Source: Intestinimonas butyriciproducens (GTDB lineage Bacteria; Bacillota; Clostridia; Oscillospirales; Butyricicoccaceae). From it: a DNA stretch of 64,000 nt. The DNA is taken from positions 62,001 through 126,000 of the forward strand of contig NZ_JACJKW010000001.1 of assembly GCF_016901775.1 (NCBI RefSeq). Reading direction: 5' to 3'. Within the stretch, counting starts at the first letter, position 1; the number at the start of each line of letters is the position of its first letter. The notes under the pieces were generated by a model, which ran no database searches, was not told the origin of the DNA, and saw only the letters and a program-made list of their open reading frames with translations. A program made the position numbers and the translations under genes. Below, in pieces: positions 17,351 through 25,393 of this stretch.

Positions 17351-18244
17351 ATGAATTGGTTTGTTCTGGCGCTCATCGCCATTTTGTTCTGGAGCGGTTC
17401 CGATCTTTTTTCCAAAATGGGTTCCAAATCCGATGATATCTACAGCCACTGGAAAATGGTCATGGCCGTGGGTACAGTCATGGGTATCCATGCCATTTAT
17501 CTCATTGCAGCCGGCACCCCCTTCTCTTTTGTGGACATCATCACCTATCTCCCCGCTTCTTTCCTCTACATCCTGGCCATGATCCTGGGTTATGCGGGCC
17601 TGCGGTATATCGAGCTGTCCATTTCTTCCCCGGTGTGCAACTCTTCCGGTGCAGTGGCCGCTCTTCTGTGCTTCTTTATCCTGGGGGACACCATGGGCGC
17701 CATGCAGTTTTTCGGCGTGGCTCTGGTGTGCATCGGCGTTTTTGCCCTGTCTGTCATTGAAAAGAAGAAAGACGACACCATCCGCCTGCAAAGCGGCCTT
17801 GCGGCAGATAAAAAGTACACCCGCAGCGTGCTGGCCATTGTCTTCCCCCTGCTTTATTGCCTGATCGATGGTCTGGGCACCTTTGCCGACGCTTTGCTGC
17901 TGGACCGGGCCATTGCGGAAGCCCAGGCCAACATCGCCTATGAACTGACCTTCCTGTTCATGGCGGTATGTGCCTTCATCTATGTGGTGATCATCAAAAA
18001 GCAAAAGATCACCCTTTCCAAGGAAAAACCCAAAATGGTTGCCGCCCTGTGTGAAACCGCCGGTCAGTTTGCCTATGTGTTCGCCATCGGCGCCAACGCC
18101 ATCGTGGCCGCGCCCATGATCTCTTCTTATTGCATCGCCTCCCTGTTGTGGAGCCGTCTGCTGCTGAAAGAAAAATTGTCCAAGGCTCAATACCTGGTCA
18201 TCGCCATTGCGGCGGTGGGCATCGTCATCCTGGGTCAGGAATAA
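17351..18244 (+). CDS. EamA/DMT-superfamily transporter
   Basis: 297 residues, about ten hydrophobic segments in two repeats of five, the usual drug/metabolite transporter layout (WFVLALIAILFWSGSDLFSK at the start, second EamA unit from about residue 155). The cargo cannot be inferred; DMT proteins export or import small metabolites or drugs at the inner membrane. The ribosome site AAAAGGA before the ATG is modest. Confidence 0.82.
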   Translation: MNWFVLALIAILFWSGSDLFSKMGSKSDDIYSHWKMVMAVGTVMGIHAIYLIAAGTPFSFVDIITYLPASFLYILAMILGYAGLRYIELSISSPVCNSSGAVAALLCFFILGDTMGAMQFFGVALVCIGVFALSVIEKKKDDTIRLQSGLAADKKYTRSVLAIVFPLLYCLIDGLGTFADALLLDRAIAEAQANIAYELTFLFMAVCAFIYVVIIKKQKITLSKEKPKMVAALCETAGQFAYVFAIGANAIVAAPMISSYCIASLLWSRLLLKEKLSKAQYLVIAIAAVGIVILGQE

Positions 18245-18246
18245 TC

Positions 18247-18275
18247 AAAAAAGCGCCGCTGTGCGGCGCTTTTTC
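18247..18275. terminator. Bidirectional terminator between EamA and MerR-RDD genes
   Basis: AAAAAAGCGCCGC, loop TGT, GCGGCGCTTTTT between two convergent gene ends. Confidence 0.92.
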
Positions 18276-18277
18276 TA

Positions 18278-19912
18278 TTATAACACCATCCAAAGAAGCA
18301 GCAACATTCCAAGAGCGCAGAACACAAAACCTGCTTTTTGCAAGAAAGAACCTGCTTTTTCGCCATAGGCGGCCGGGCAAAAGTGCAGCAGATCCCACAG
18401 CGTCCACACTTTGGCGGGAACGATCACCAGGATCAGACCACACCCCAATGCCAAGGCGCTCAGAGGCCACAGAACCAGCCGGGGCCTTGTGCGGGCGTCC
18501 TGCTGAATTTCAATGGAAAAATCCGCCTGATAGCTTTCTCCCTGCTGCAGCAGTACCCCATTGGCATCTCCCAAAGGCAAATTGGAACCATCGGTGACCA
18601 CATGACAGCGAAAACGCACAGCCCCTTTTTCAAAAAGGAAGGAATCGGTGGCGCTTTTCTGAATTTCCTTGGCCACCGGACGTACCCACAAAGCCAGCGG
18701 ATCGGCCCTTTTCTGAGCCCCTTCCACGGCCAGGCTGGAAAGCACCATGATCTCCCGGCCAGTGGCGGCCACGCCGATCCCTTCTTCCCACATAGAAAAA
18801 GCGATCCCTGTGAGCACGCCATTTTTTACGGTATATGCAAGCTCAGGGCGGGGAACCCGGCTTCCCTCGGGGGAATAGTCCACAGCAATGTTCTCCCACC
18901 GGCCCTGGGCGTTCAGCTGCCGCCCGTAGTCCATATCCAGGTACTGAGCCAACGCATTGTAATTTTCCGCAAAATCTTCCACCGTAAGGGGCAGGCCATT
19001 GGGGACCCGCATCCCCTGCCGCTGGGCGGTGACATTGATCAATGCCATGATCAGCCCGCAGGCCACAAAAACAATCCCCCGTACCCTTTCCTTATCCTCC
19101 CGGAGGAAAAGGATGTTTTCCTCTTCCCAGGGCTGCTTTTCCAGATTTCTTCCCCGGCGGAAACTGCACCACGAACACCATAAACTCACCAAAGGCAGGT
19201 TCAGCCCCTGGCCATAAAACAAGACCTTCCATGTACGGTGCAAAGCCTGTCCATAGGAGAGGTATCCTCCTTCTTCCCCCTGGATGTGCAGCCCCAGAAT
19301 GGCTTTGCCCGGTGTCGTCCCCCATAGATGAAGGCACAGCGGCTCCCAAAATAGCAGGGTGAGCGCAGACAAGCAGGAAAAGAGATACCAATGTATCCCC
19401 TCCCAGGAAAAAACATCGATTTTCAAAACCAAAGCAAACAGCAATTCCCAGGGCAGAGAGCAAAGTCCGGTGTCCAGTCCCCGGGCCAGATACCGGCGTA
19501 CAGGAGAAAACACCGGATCCGGTCTGTCCTTGCGGAGGGTTTCCTCCGGCTCTTCCAGTTGGGCCAGATACCGGGGCGCATCCAGATCGGCAAAAGAAAT
19601 GCCCGTTTCCTCAATGCTGCGGCACACCTCCCTGGCCCGGGCCAGCGTCTGTTCCCGGCTTTCCAAACGGCGCACATTCTCTTTCAGTGCCTGGGATAAA
19701 GACCGCGCTCCCCCTTTGATCTCACCGATCTCCTCCAGGGATACTCCCAATGCCCGCAGCAATTTGATCCGCAGCAGCTGCTGCACATCCTCCTGGGAAT
19801 ATTCCCGGTAGCCGTTTTCCCGCCGCCGGGGAGAAATCAGCCCCTGCTGTTCATAAAACCGAAGGGTGGCCCGCTCCATATTGCAGAGTTTTTCCACTTC
19901 TTTGATGGTCAT
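18278..19912 (-). CDS. MerR-family regulator fused to an RDD-type membrane domain
   Basis: 544 residues from the ATG at 19912, which has GGAGG eight bases upstream. Residues 1-70 form a MerR winged helix (MTIKEVEKLCNMERATLRFY, NGYREYSQEDVQQL), followed by a helical dimerisation region to about 125. Then come RDD features: RYLARGLDTGLC, several membrane segments and WGTTPGKAILGL. After another membrane segment near 290 (VFVACGLIMALINV) an outer domain of about 180 residues precedes two C-terminal membrane spans. A DNA-binding head tethered to the membrane suggests a one-component sensor; the signal is unknown. Upstream is an unusual palindromic promoter. Confidence 0.8.
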   Translation of the reverse strand: MTIKEVEKLCNMERATLRFYEQQGLISPRRRENGYREYSQEDVQQLLRIKLLRALGVSLEEIGEIKGGARSLSQALKENVRRLESREQTLARAREVCRSIEETGISFADLDAPRYLAQLEEPEETLRKDRPDPVFSPVRRYLARGLDTGLCSLPWELLFALVLKIDVFSWEGIHWYLFSCLSALTLLFWEPLCLHLWGTTPGKAILGLHIQGEEGGYLSYGQALHRTWKVLFYGQGLNLPLVSLWCSWCSFRRGRNLEKQPWEEENILFLREDKERVRGIVFVACGLIMALINVTAQRQGMRVPNGLPLTVEDFAENYNALAQYLDMDYGRQLNAQGRWENIAVDYSPEGSRVPRPELAYTVKNGVLTGIAFSMWEEGIGVAATGREIMVLSSLAVEGAQKRADPLALWVRPVAKEIQKSATDSFLFEKGAVRFRCHVVTDGSNLPLGDANGVLLQQGESYQADFSIEIQQDARTRPRLVLWPLSALALGCGLILVIVPAKVWTLWDLLHFCPAAYGEKAGSFLQKAGFVFCALGMLLLLWMVL

Positions 19913-19941
19913 ATTTCCTGCCTCCTTCCCCTTTTGAGGCC

Positions 19942-19985
19942 AGTATAAAGGATAAAGCCCCTTGACAGTCAAGGGGCTTTATCCT
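19942..19985 (-). promoter_or_regulatory. Promoter of the MerR-RDD gene within a 37-bp perfect palindrome
   Basis: A palindrome spans 19949-19985: two 18-base arms (AGGATAAAGCCCCTTGAC and its complement) around a single base at 19967. On the minus strand TTGACT (19967-19972) and TATACT (19942-19947) are separated by 19 bases, the over-long spacer typical of MerR-controlled promoters. The palindrome is centred at the -35 rather than in the middle of the spacer, so it could also be the terminator of the upstream aldolase gene, although no T run follows. Confidence 0.6.
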
Positions 19986-19997
19986 CAAAATCTGGTT

Positions 19998-20900
19998 TTA
20001 CACCAGTTTTGCCTTTTCCAGAATGGCATCCACCTGTTTTTGCTGTTCCTCGGTCAAAGGCAGCAGGGGCGGGCAAGGCTCTCCCCCCTGGTATCCCAAC
20101 CGATTGCAGGCATACTTCAAAGCAGGAACTCCCAGCTTGCCAGTGACGCAGGCATTCACCGGGAACATCCTCTTATAAAGTTCCAGGGATGCGGCATAGT
20201 CTCCCGCTTCAAAAAGACGCTGCACCTCCACGCACTCCTGGGGACAGCAGTTGGCCAGAGCCATCACCGACCCCTTTACCCCGATGGCCAGAGCCGGATA
20301 CCAGGCCGAAGCAGTACCCACCAGCAAATTGAATTCCGGGTCCAGCCCCTGGGTCATAAAGGAGATCAGCTGAGCAATATTTCCCGAACTGTCCTTCATG
20401 CCGATGATGTTGGGATGATGGGACAGAATGGAAGCCGCCCGGGGAGAAATATTCACATGGGTGAACTTGGTCACATTGTAGATCAGAATGGGAATGGGGC
20501 TTTCATCGGCCACCTTGGTGAAATAGGCGATGAGGGCTTCATCCCCCATCTGATCCCCATAATAATTGGGGGTGAGGACCAAGGCGCACTGGGCCCCGGC
20601 CTGGGCGGCCTTCTTGGTCAGACGGATAGTGGCCTGGGTGTTTTCCAGCCCGGTTCCCGCCATAAGCAATTTGCCCGGGGCTTTGTGCTGAGCCGCAATG
20701 CGGATAAGCTCCAGTTTATCTTCCTCTTCCAGATAGGGGGTTTCCCCGTTGGAGCCCAGCACCAGATACCCGGCAACGCCGGTACCGTTCCATTGTTCAA
20801 TGTTCTGGCGGAAGGCTTCAAAATCCACCTTGCCTTCCTTGGTGAATGGCGTGATCACCGGGGGCAGTACACCGTGAATTTCAAAAAACTTACTGGACAT
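19998..20900 (-). CDS. DapA-superfamily aldolase/lyase (dihydrodipicolinate synthase-like)
   Basis: 300 residues from the ATG at 20900 with GGGAGGAG upstream. TIM-barrel DapA-family motifs: VLPPVITPFTKEGKVDF, GSNGETPYLEEEDK in place of the GTTGE-type pyruvate loop, IYNVTKFT with the catalytic Tyr, and IIGMKDSSGN with the Schiff-base Lys. The genuine dapA is at 14726, so this paralogue probably cleaves or forms another 2-oxo acid; the closest resemblance is to 4-hydroxy-2-oxoglutarate-aldolase-type members, which I infer only from the GSNGE loop. Its neighbours are a GldA-like dehydrogenase upstream and the MerR-RDD regulator downstream. Confidence 0.82.
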   Translation of the reverse strand: MSSKFFEIHGVLPPVITPFTKEGKVDFEAFRQNIEQWNGTGVAGYLVLGSNGETPYLEEEDKLELIRIAAQHKAPGKLLMAGTGLENTQATIRLTKKAAQAGAQCALVLTPNYYGDQMGDEALIAYFTKVADESPIPILIYNVTKFTHVNISPRAASILSHHPNIIGMKDSSGNIAQLISFMTQGLDPEFNLLVGTASAWYPALAIGVKGSVMALANCCPQECVEVQRLFEAGDYAASLELYKRMFPVNACVTGKLGVPALKYACNRLGYQGGEPCPPLLPLTEEQQKQVDAILEKAKLV

Positions 20901-20980
20901 GGTTTCTCCTCCCTTTGTTTTTTGGGCAGTTTTTCTAAAATTCATGGTAGCATCTCCCCGCTCTTTCGTCAAGATGAAAG

Positions 20981-21004
20981 AAGGAGGAGCAGTTGCTCCT
21001 CCTT
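20981..21004. repeat. Hairpin flanking structured element copy A
   Basis: AAGGAGGAGC, loop AGTT, GCTCCTCCTT: a perfect inverted repeat eight bases before the element body. It occupies the position of the duplicated terminator hairpins seen at the other copies, but no second copy is seen on the far side here. Confidence 0.7.
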
Positions 21005-21012
21005 TTCCCATG

Positions 21013-21170
21013 TCGAAAAAGTGGCAAAGCCGCTTTTTCGAGTTTTTGCAAGGGGCTGCGTGCAGCCATTGGGCCACACTTGCCCCTTGAGAAGTGTAAA
21101 AACCGACGCACAGGTCGCCGGTTTTTACAAATTAGTGAGGGGTAGAACGAACAATCCCTTCTAGCCAGAT
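21013..21170 (+). repeat. Structured repeat element, copy A
   Basis: One of four related elements in the window. In order: hairpin P1 at 21013-21041 (TCGAAAAAGTGGC/GCCGCTTTTTCGA); P2 CAAGGGGC pairing with GCCCCTTG; inner P3 GTG-CA-GCC/GGC-CAC; P4 at 21096-21128 (GTAAAAACCG/CGGTTTTTAC with loop ending CACAGGTCG); then a conserved tail GAGGGGTAGAAC. The exact 3' end is uncertain. The 318-base gap 20901-21218 holds only this element, its flanking hairpin and the aldolase's upstream sequence. Here the element is antisense to both neighbouring genes. Confidence 0.85.
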
Positions 21171-21218
21171 AAATTTTTTGCCAGTCCGGAAGAAGACACA
21201 GTTACACTTTCTTTTCTC

Positions 21219-22301
21219 TTATTTCTGTTGGGCCGACAGGGCATCTACCGACAGAAGCGCTTGCTCCAGATTCTTCGGGCTGATTTCCCAGGCCATATTG
21301 TGGATGGACTCGCCAGGGGCACAGGCCTTTTCAGCAGCGATGATCACCCGGCTTTTGTCAGTGATCCCCATTTCTTCCAGGGTCACAGGCAATCCCACCG
21401 AGCGGCAGAAGCGATGCACCTGCCAGAATTCTTCTGTGGGGCCATCCTCCAACAGCAACTGGGCCAGAGTGCCATAAGCCACCACTTCTCCATGCATGGC
21501 GGTGAGTTCTTCCAGAGCGGTAAAACCGTTGTACACCGAATGGGCCACCGCCAGACCGCCGTTGTCAGCGCCTACACCGCTGAGATAGGTATTGGCTTCC
21601 ACAATGGCCTCCACCGCCGGAGTCAGCAGGCCTTGCTGAGCATCCACCTTAGCCAGAAGCCCCTTATCCTGCAAAGTATCCCAGCACAACCGGCACAGTG
21701 CCATGGCCGAGCGGGTTATGCCGCCATTTTCCAGGCTGGGCGCATGATTCCTCTCGCAGACCCGGGCCTCGAAGAAGGTGCCCAGGGCATCTCCCATGCC
21801 GGAAACCAAAAACCGTATCGGAGCCTTGGCGATGATGGAAGTATCTACAACCACCACATCCGGGTTCCGGGGATAGAACAGATAACTGTCAAAGGTACCA
21901 TCGTCCTGATAGATCACCGAAAGACCGGTGCAGGGAGCATCGGTGGCGCAAACGGTGGGGATGATGACCACCGGCTTATGCTGATAGTAGGCCGTGGCCT
22001 TGGCGGTATCAATGGCGCTGCCGCCGCCTACACCGCAGACCACATCGATTCCCTTTTCCTGAACCAGATGGCCCATTTTCTCGATTTCCCCACGGGAGCT
22101 GATGCCGCCGAAGGTCTCAAAATAAATCTGGGCTTCCGAGGAGGCAAAGCTCCGACGGATTTTATCCTCCGTGGCTTTTCGTCCACTTCCGCTGCAGATA
22201 AACAGGAAGCTCTTTCCCAAATCCTCTACATTCTGACGCAGTTCCAGCAATGCGTCCTCGCCCTGCACATATTTGGCGGGGGCCCGCATGAGTTTCAGCA
22301 T
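21219..22301 (-). CDS. Iron/zinc-containing alcohol dehydrogenase, glycerol-dehydrogenase (GldA) type
   Basis: 360 residues from the ATG at 22301, eight bases after GGAG. Group III dehydrogenase features: nucleotide-binding GVGGGSAIDTAKA near residue 92, then metal ligands in SGMGDALGTFFEAR (Asp), GLAVAHSVYNG (His) and TAMHGEVVAYG (His). This layout matches glycerol dehydrogenase-like proteins that interconvert a polyol and a ketone with NAD. The adjacent DapA-type aldolase suggests a small catabolic unit, but the substrate is unknown. Confidence 0.85.
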   Translation of the reverse strand: MLKLMRAPAKYVQGEDALLELRQNVEDLGKSFLFICSGSGRKATEDKIRRSFASSEAQIYFETFGGISSRGEIEKMGHLVQEKGIDVVCGVGGGSAIDTAKATAYYQHKPVVIIPTVCATDAPCTGLSVIYQDDGTFDSYLFYPRNPDVVVVDTSIIAKAPIRFLVSGMGDALGTFFEARVCERNHAPSLENGGITRSAMALCRLCWDTLQDKGLLAKVDAQQGLLTPAVEAIVEANTYLSGVGADNGGLAVAHSVYNGFTALEELTAMHGEVVAYGTLAQLLLEDGPTEEFWQVHRFCRSVGLPVTLEEMGITDKSRVIIAAEKACAPGESIHNMAWEISPKNLEQALLSVDALSAQQK

Positions 22302-22364
22302 AAGAATCACTCCTTTGCCCCCTATTGTAGTCTCTTTTCTTCTGTTTTCAAGAAGCAGATTTCA

Positions 22365-22428
22365 TAAAAAAACACAGGGATTTTGGTCAGTTTGTCAAAA
22401 GTTTAACATGGACCTGTTCCCTGTGTTT
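22365..22428 (-). terminator. Terminator with a long loop after the acyltransferase gene
   Basis: On the minus strand AAACACAGGGA and TCCCTGTGTTT pair across a loop of about 37 bases and are followed by a T run. Confidence 0.65.
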
Positions 22429-22445
22429 GATTGGCTTTCCCGTGC

Positions 22446-23507
22446 TTACATTCCGTATTTGCGCAGGAAGGGAATATGACTCATGATCCATGCTGCAACG
22501 AAGCTGAAAAGGAATACCAAAGCGGTAGCCACCGGCACGGCCGCCAGCGGTGTCCAGGTGACGGCATTCAATCCCAGGGCCACCAGGCGGCTGTTGAAAA
22601 AGGCGTGGACCAGGTACATCCCAAAGGACAACCGGGAAACCTTCAAACAAAAAGCCAGTCCCCATTTTCCCAGACGGGTTCCGTGGCAATGCTCTTTGAA
22701 AAAGAGGAAAAGCCCCACCGACATCATGGCCACATTGGGGGTGAGATAGAGAAACCAGGTCTCATTGGGAGCATTCCATTCCAGGCTGGCCACCACCGTC
22801 ATGCCCCAGGTCCACACCACCCCCAGGATCCCGGCGGCATAGATGAGCTTTTTCACTTTCGGCGTAAAGTCATAGGTCCTGAAGTAATACCCGGCCACAT
22901 AATAGCCGATATATCCCCCCAGCGCCTTCAGGTCCAGCCGGTACACCACGCCGCTGACCACCTGCCCTGCCTGAGTGCTGTTGAACGCAGGCAGAAAAAG
23001 AGTAAAAACAAAATAAAGCAGCAAAAAATACTCCAGATCCCGCCGGCTGGCCCCTTTGATCAAGAGGCGTAGAATGGGAGTGATGAGATACAGGCCCATG
23101 ATCATATAGAGAAACCACAAATGATAATGACCAAAAGCGATGTTGGTGATGATCTGCCCCAGGGAATCAGGCGTACCGGCCCGGCTGTTGAAAAAGGCGG
23201 TATACAGAGCATAGAAGGTGGACCAGATCAAAAAAGCGGCGGCAATGCGGGGCAGATTTTTGCGGAAAATGCTTTGATAGGTCACATTCCGCTGAGGGTC
23301 CAAAAAAAACATACCGCTGAGCATGACAAATACCGGCACACACCAGCGCACCAGGCTGTCAAACCCATTGAGGATCTGCCACTCTGTGCTGCGCACATCC
23401 ATCCCCGGCCAGTTGTTCCCACACACATGAACCACGATCACCGCAACCATGGCCAGAGCCCGCAAAAGGTCGGCATAGAGCAGCCGGCCCTGAGTATTCT
23501 CTTTCAT
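22446..23507 (-). CDS. Acyltransferase-3 family membrane protein
   Basis: 353 residues from the ATG at 23507 (MKENTQGRLLYADLLRALAM). It has about ten membrane segments and the acyltransferase_3 signature at the N-terminus: RLLYADLLRALAMVAVIVVH with the conserved His, then FVMLSGMFFL. Such proteins acetylate surface polysaccharides or cell-wall components; the acceptor is not evident. It is transcribed alone and flanked by divergent and terminator regions. Confidence 0.85.
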   Translation of the reverse strand: MKENTQGRLLYADLLRALAMVAVIVVHVCGNNWPGMDVRSTEWQILNGFDSLVRWCVPVFVMLSGMFFLDPQRNVTYQSIFRKNLPRIAAAFLIWSTFYALYTAFFNSRAGTPDSLGQIITNIAFGHYHLWFLYMIMGLYLITPILRLLIKGASRRDLEYFLLLYFVFTLFLPAFNSTQAGQVVSGVVYRLDLKALGGYIGYYVAGYYFRTYDFTPKVKKLIYAAGILGVVWTWGMTVVASLEWNAPNETWFLYLTPNVAMMSVGLFLFFKEHCHGTRLGKWGLAFCLKVSRLSFGMYLVHAFFNSRLVALGLNAVTWTPLAAVPVATALVFLFSFVAAWIMSHIPFLRKYGM

Positions 23508-23730
23508 TCTTTCTTCCCCTTTGTCTGGAATAGGTTCAGTATAGCACATCTGCCGCCGGAGGAAAACCGGACATTGCCTGCGCAAATGGATTTTTTCTCC
23601 AAACACACCTGGGTTTTGTGAAAAAAATAGGGTAAAATTGCCCGTTTCCTCTTGCATTTTTGTAAAAACTGTGTAAAATGATTCATTATCCCCAAAGGAT
23701 TTTATTTTATCCATTCAGGAGGTTATATAG

Positions 23731-24225
23731 ATGAAAAACGGCGAACTGATCGGCGAGATGATCGCCTGGGAGGAAGGCTCCCCCAAGCGGATCAATCATT
23801 TTCTGAAGGTCTATGGCTTTGCCAAGGCCATCGCTTCCCGGGAGCAGCTCAGCTCCACCACCATGAACATTGTGGAAACCGCCGCCATTCTCCACGATAT
23901 CGGCATCAAGCCCTGTCTGGAAAAGTACGGCTCCTGCCAGGGCAAGCAGCAGGAAGAAGAGGGCGAAAAGGCCTGCCGGGCTCTGATGGAAAAATGTGGC
24001 TATGCCGACAAGGAGTTTGTAGACCGGATCTGCTGGCTGGTGGCCCATCACCACAGCTACGACAATATCCAGGACATCGATTTGCAGATCCTCATTGAGG
24101 CTGATTTCCTGGTGAATCTGGATGAAAAACAGGCCGATCTGGCCACCATTGAAAAGGTGCAGGAAGACCATTTCAAAACAACCACCGGAAAGAAGTTCCT
24201 CCGGCAGCTGCTTCTCAGCAAATAA
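23731..24225 (+). CDS. HD-domain phosphohydrolase-like protein
   Basis: 164 residues with ribosome site AGGAGG. A compact HD domain: His at about 23 (RINHFLKVYGFA), the paired AILHDIG at residues 52-58, VAHHHSYDNI near 104 and a late Asp in IEADFLVN near 122. This set supports metal-dependent phosphohydrolase activity on a nucleotide-like substrate. No partner gene is evident. Confidence 0.8.
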   Translation: MKNGELIGEMIAWEEGSPKRINHFLKVYGFAKAIASREQLSSTTMNIVETAAILHDIGIKPCLEKYGSCQGKQQEEEGEKACRALMEKCGYADKEFVDRICWLVAHHHSYDNIQDIDLQILIEADFLVNLDEKQADLATIEKVQEDHFKTTTGKKFLRQLLLSK

Positions 24226-24240
24226 TCATGTGAAATTATC

Positions 24241-24280
24241 AAAAAAGGCTTCGGCAAAACCGAAGCCTTTTTTATTTTTT
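24241..24280. terminator. Terminator, left copy of a duplicated pair
   Basis: AAAAAAGGCTTCGG, loop CAAAA, CCGAAGCC, then TTTTTTATTTTTT. The first 27 bases are identical to the terminator at 25394-25420; the two flank the AT-rich XRE/DUF2752/TM2 block. It also separates convergent gene ends. Confidence 0.92.
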
Positions 24281-24577
24281 CTTTTCTTCCGCTTCTTTTT
24301 TTAAAATACGGAAATCTTCCACCACTTGGCGTAAATGCGTTACTACCCCCGGGGGAAGTCCGCTGACATCAATAAACTCTTCTTTTTCCAGTCCCAGCAA
24401 ATAGTCAGTAGAAACCGAGAAAATATCTGCCAGTTTTTTCAGCATCTCAATAGACGGCTGGATATTATCATTTTCCCAATTAGAAACACTTTGCTTAGTC
24501 ACACCTAAGCGCCTGGCCAATTCCACCTGACTCATTCCTCGGACCAACCGCAATGTGCGAATCTGATGGTTTAACAT
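24272..24577 (-). CDS. XRE-family helix-turn-helix regulator
   Basis: 101 residues from the ATG at 24577 (MLNHQIRTLRLVRGMSQVEL), preceded by AGAGGG. A classic Cro/CI HTH occupies residues 5-60 (GMSQVELARRLGVTKQSVSNWE, then LKKLADIFSVSTDYLLG). The C-terminus is charged and helical (EDFRILKKEAEEKKK). It is divergent from the DUF2752-TM2 pair and probably controls the shared intergenic region, which contains a perfect inverted repeat. Confidence 0.88.
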   Translation of the reverse strand: MLNHQIRTLRLVRGMSQVELARRLGVTKQSVSNWENDNIQPSIEMLKKLADIFSVSTDYLLGLEKEEFIDVSGLPPGVVTHLRQVVEDFRILKKEAEEKKK

Positions 24578-24623
24578 GAGAATCCCTCTAGTCAAATATT
24601 AGAATACTATTATATCAATATTG

Positions 24624-24660
24624 GTTGACAAAATAAAAATACTGTGGTATTTTTATTTTG
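24624..24660 (+). promoter_or_regulatory. Divergent control region with promoter and inverted-repeat operator
   Basis: TTGACA (24625-24630) and TATTTT (24648-24653), 17 bases apart, face the DUF2752 gene. A perfect inverted repeat, CAAAATAAAAATAC/GTATTTTTATTTTG with a TGTG centre (24629-24660), covers the spacer and -10. On the opposite strand a TATAAT (plus-strand 24609-24614) could serve the XRE gene. The placement fits a repressor operator, most simply for the adjacent XRE protein. Confidence 0.6.
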
Positions 24661-24677
24661 TACCAGAGGTGGCCTTT

Positions 24678-25025
24678 ATGCTCCAATTTTCTTGGAAAAC
24701 AGTCAGAAATCATCTTATTTTTTTGAGCATATTGGGTTTATTGTGTATCTGGGGATGTCCCCTGCGCAGACTAACGGGAATTTCTTGTCCTGGCTGTGGT
24801 TTAACCCGGGCATGGCTTTCTTTTTTGAAGGGACAATGGAACCTAGCAATCTCCTATCACCTCTTCTTTCTTCCCACACCTTTTTTTCTATTTTTATTTG
24901 CCCACAGTTCTTGTTATTTTGAAAAAAACTGTTCTTGGATACGCTCATCCTGTTTTTGCTTTTTTTCTTTGTTGTTCATTTATCATTTGTGCCGTTTGTG
25001 GCTTTTCCACATTTTATTGGAATAG
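24678..25025 (+). CDS. DUF2752-family membrane protein
   Basis: 115 residues from the ATG at 24678 with AGAGGTGG upstream. It contains the DUF2752 signature GISCPGCGLTRAW near residues 33-45 between hydrophobic segments, with two or three membrane spans in all. Function is unknown for the family. It is followed after 13 bases by a TM2-domain gene, a pairing common in Firmicutes. The coding sequence is visibly AT-richer than its neighbours. Confidence 0.82.
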   Translation: MLQFSWKTVRNHLIFLSILGLLCIWGCPLRRLTGISCPGCGLTRAWLSFLKGQWNLAISYHLFFLPTPFFLFLFAHSSCYFEKNCSWIRSSCFCFFSLLFIYHLCRLWLFHILLE

Positions 25026-25038
25026 GAGAGGATTTGAA

Positions 25039-25374
25039 ATGACGCAGGACAAAGTAGACACCTACATCATGACCAATCAAAAGTACTTACCAGCAGAGAA
25101 AATCGTTTTTCTCAAGCAAAAACTTCTGGAAATAGACGAAACTAAGTTTTCCTTGGTCTCAGCTGTGGAAATGAAAGATCCCACCACCCTTTTGCTGGTA
25201 TCCATTTTTCTGGGCACTTTGGGAATTGATCGCTTTATGCTGGGAGAAACCGGTATGGGTATTTTGAAACTCCTTACCGTGGGCCTGTGCGGTGTATTGA
25301 CCATTATCGATTGGTTTACCATCCAGAAAAAAACCCGGGATCTGAACTTCAATAACCTGATGTTAGTTTTATAA
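25039..25374 (+). CDS. TM2-domain membrane protein
   Basis: 111 residues from the ATG at 25039 with GGAGAGGA upstream. The N-terminal half is soluble (MTQDKVDTYIMTNQKYLPAEK). The TM2 domain follows with two membrane helices: LLLVSIFLGTLGIDRFMLGE with the conserved G-x-x-x-x-D-R-F, then GILKLLTVGLCGVLTIIDWF. Function is unknown. It is probably cotranscribed with the DUF2752 gene. Confidence 0.85.
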   Translation: MTQDKVDTYIMTNQKYLPAEKIVFLKQKLLEIDETKFSLVSAVEMKDPTTLLLVSIFLGTLGIDRFMLGETGMGILKLLTVGLCGVLTIIDWFTIQKKTRDLNFNNLMLVL

Positions 25375-25393
25375 TAAGAATTACAGCGTAAAT

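Noticed and set aside
19998-20900. Second dapA for lysine synthesis
   Set aside because: It lies outside the dap operon, has a GSNGE loop rather than the GTTxE loop of the operon dapA, and is next to a polyol-type dehydrogenase, so a different aldolase or lyase is more likely.
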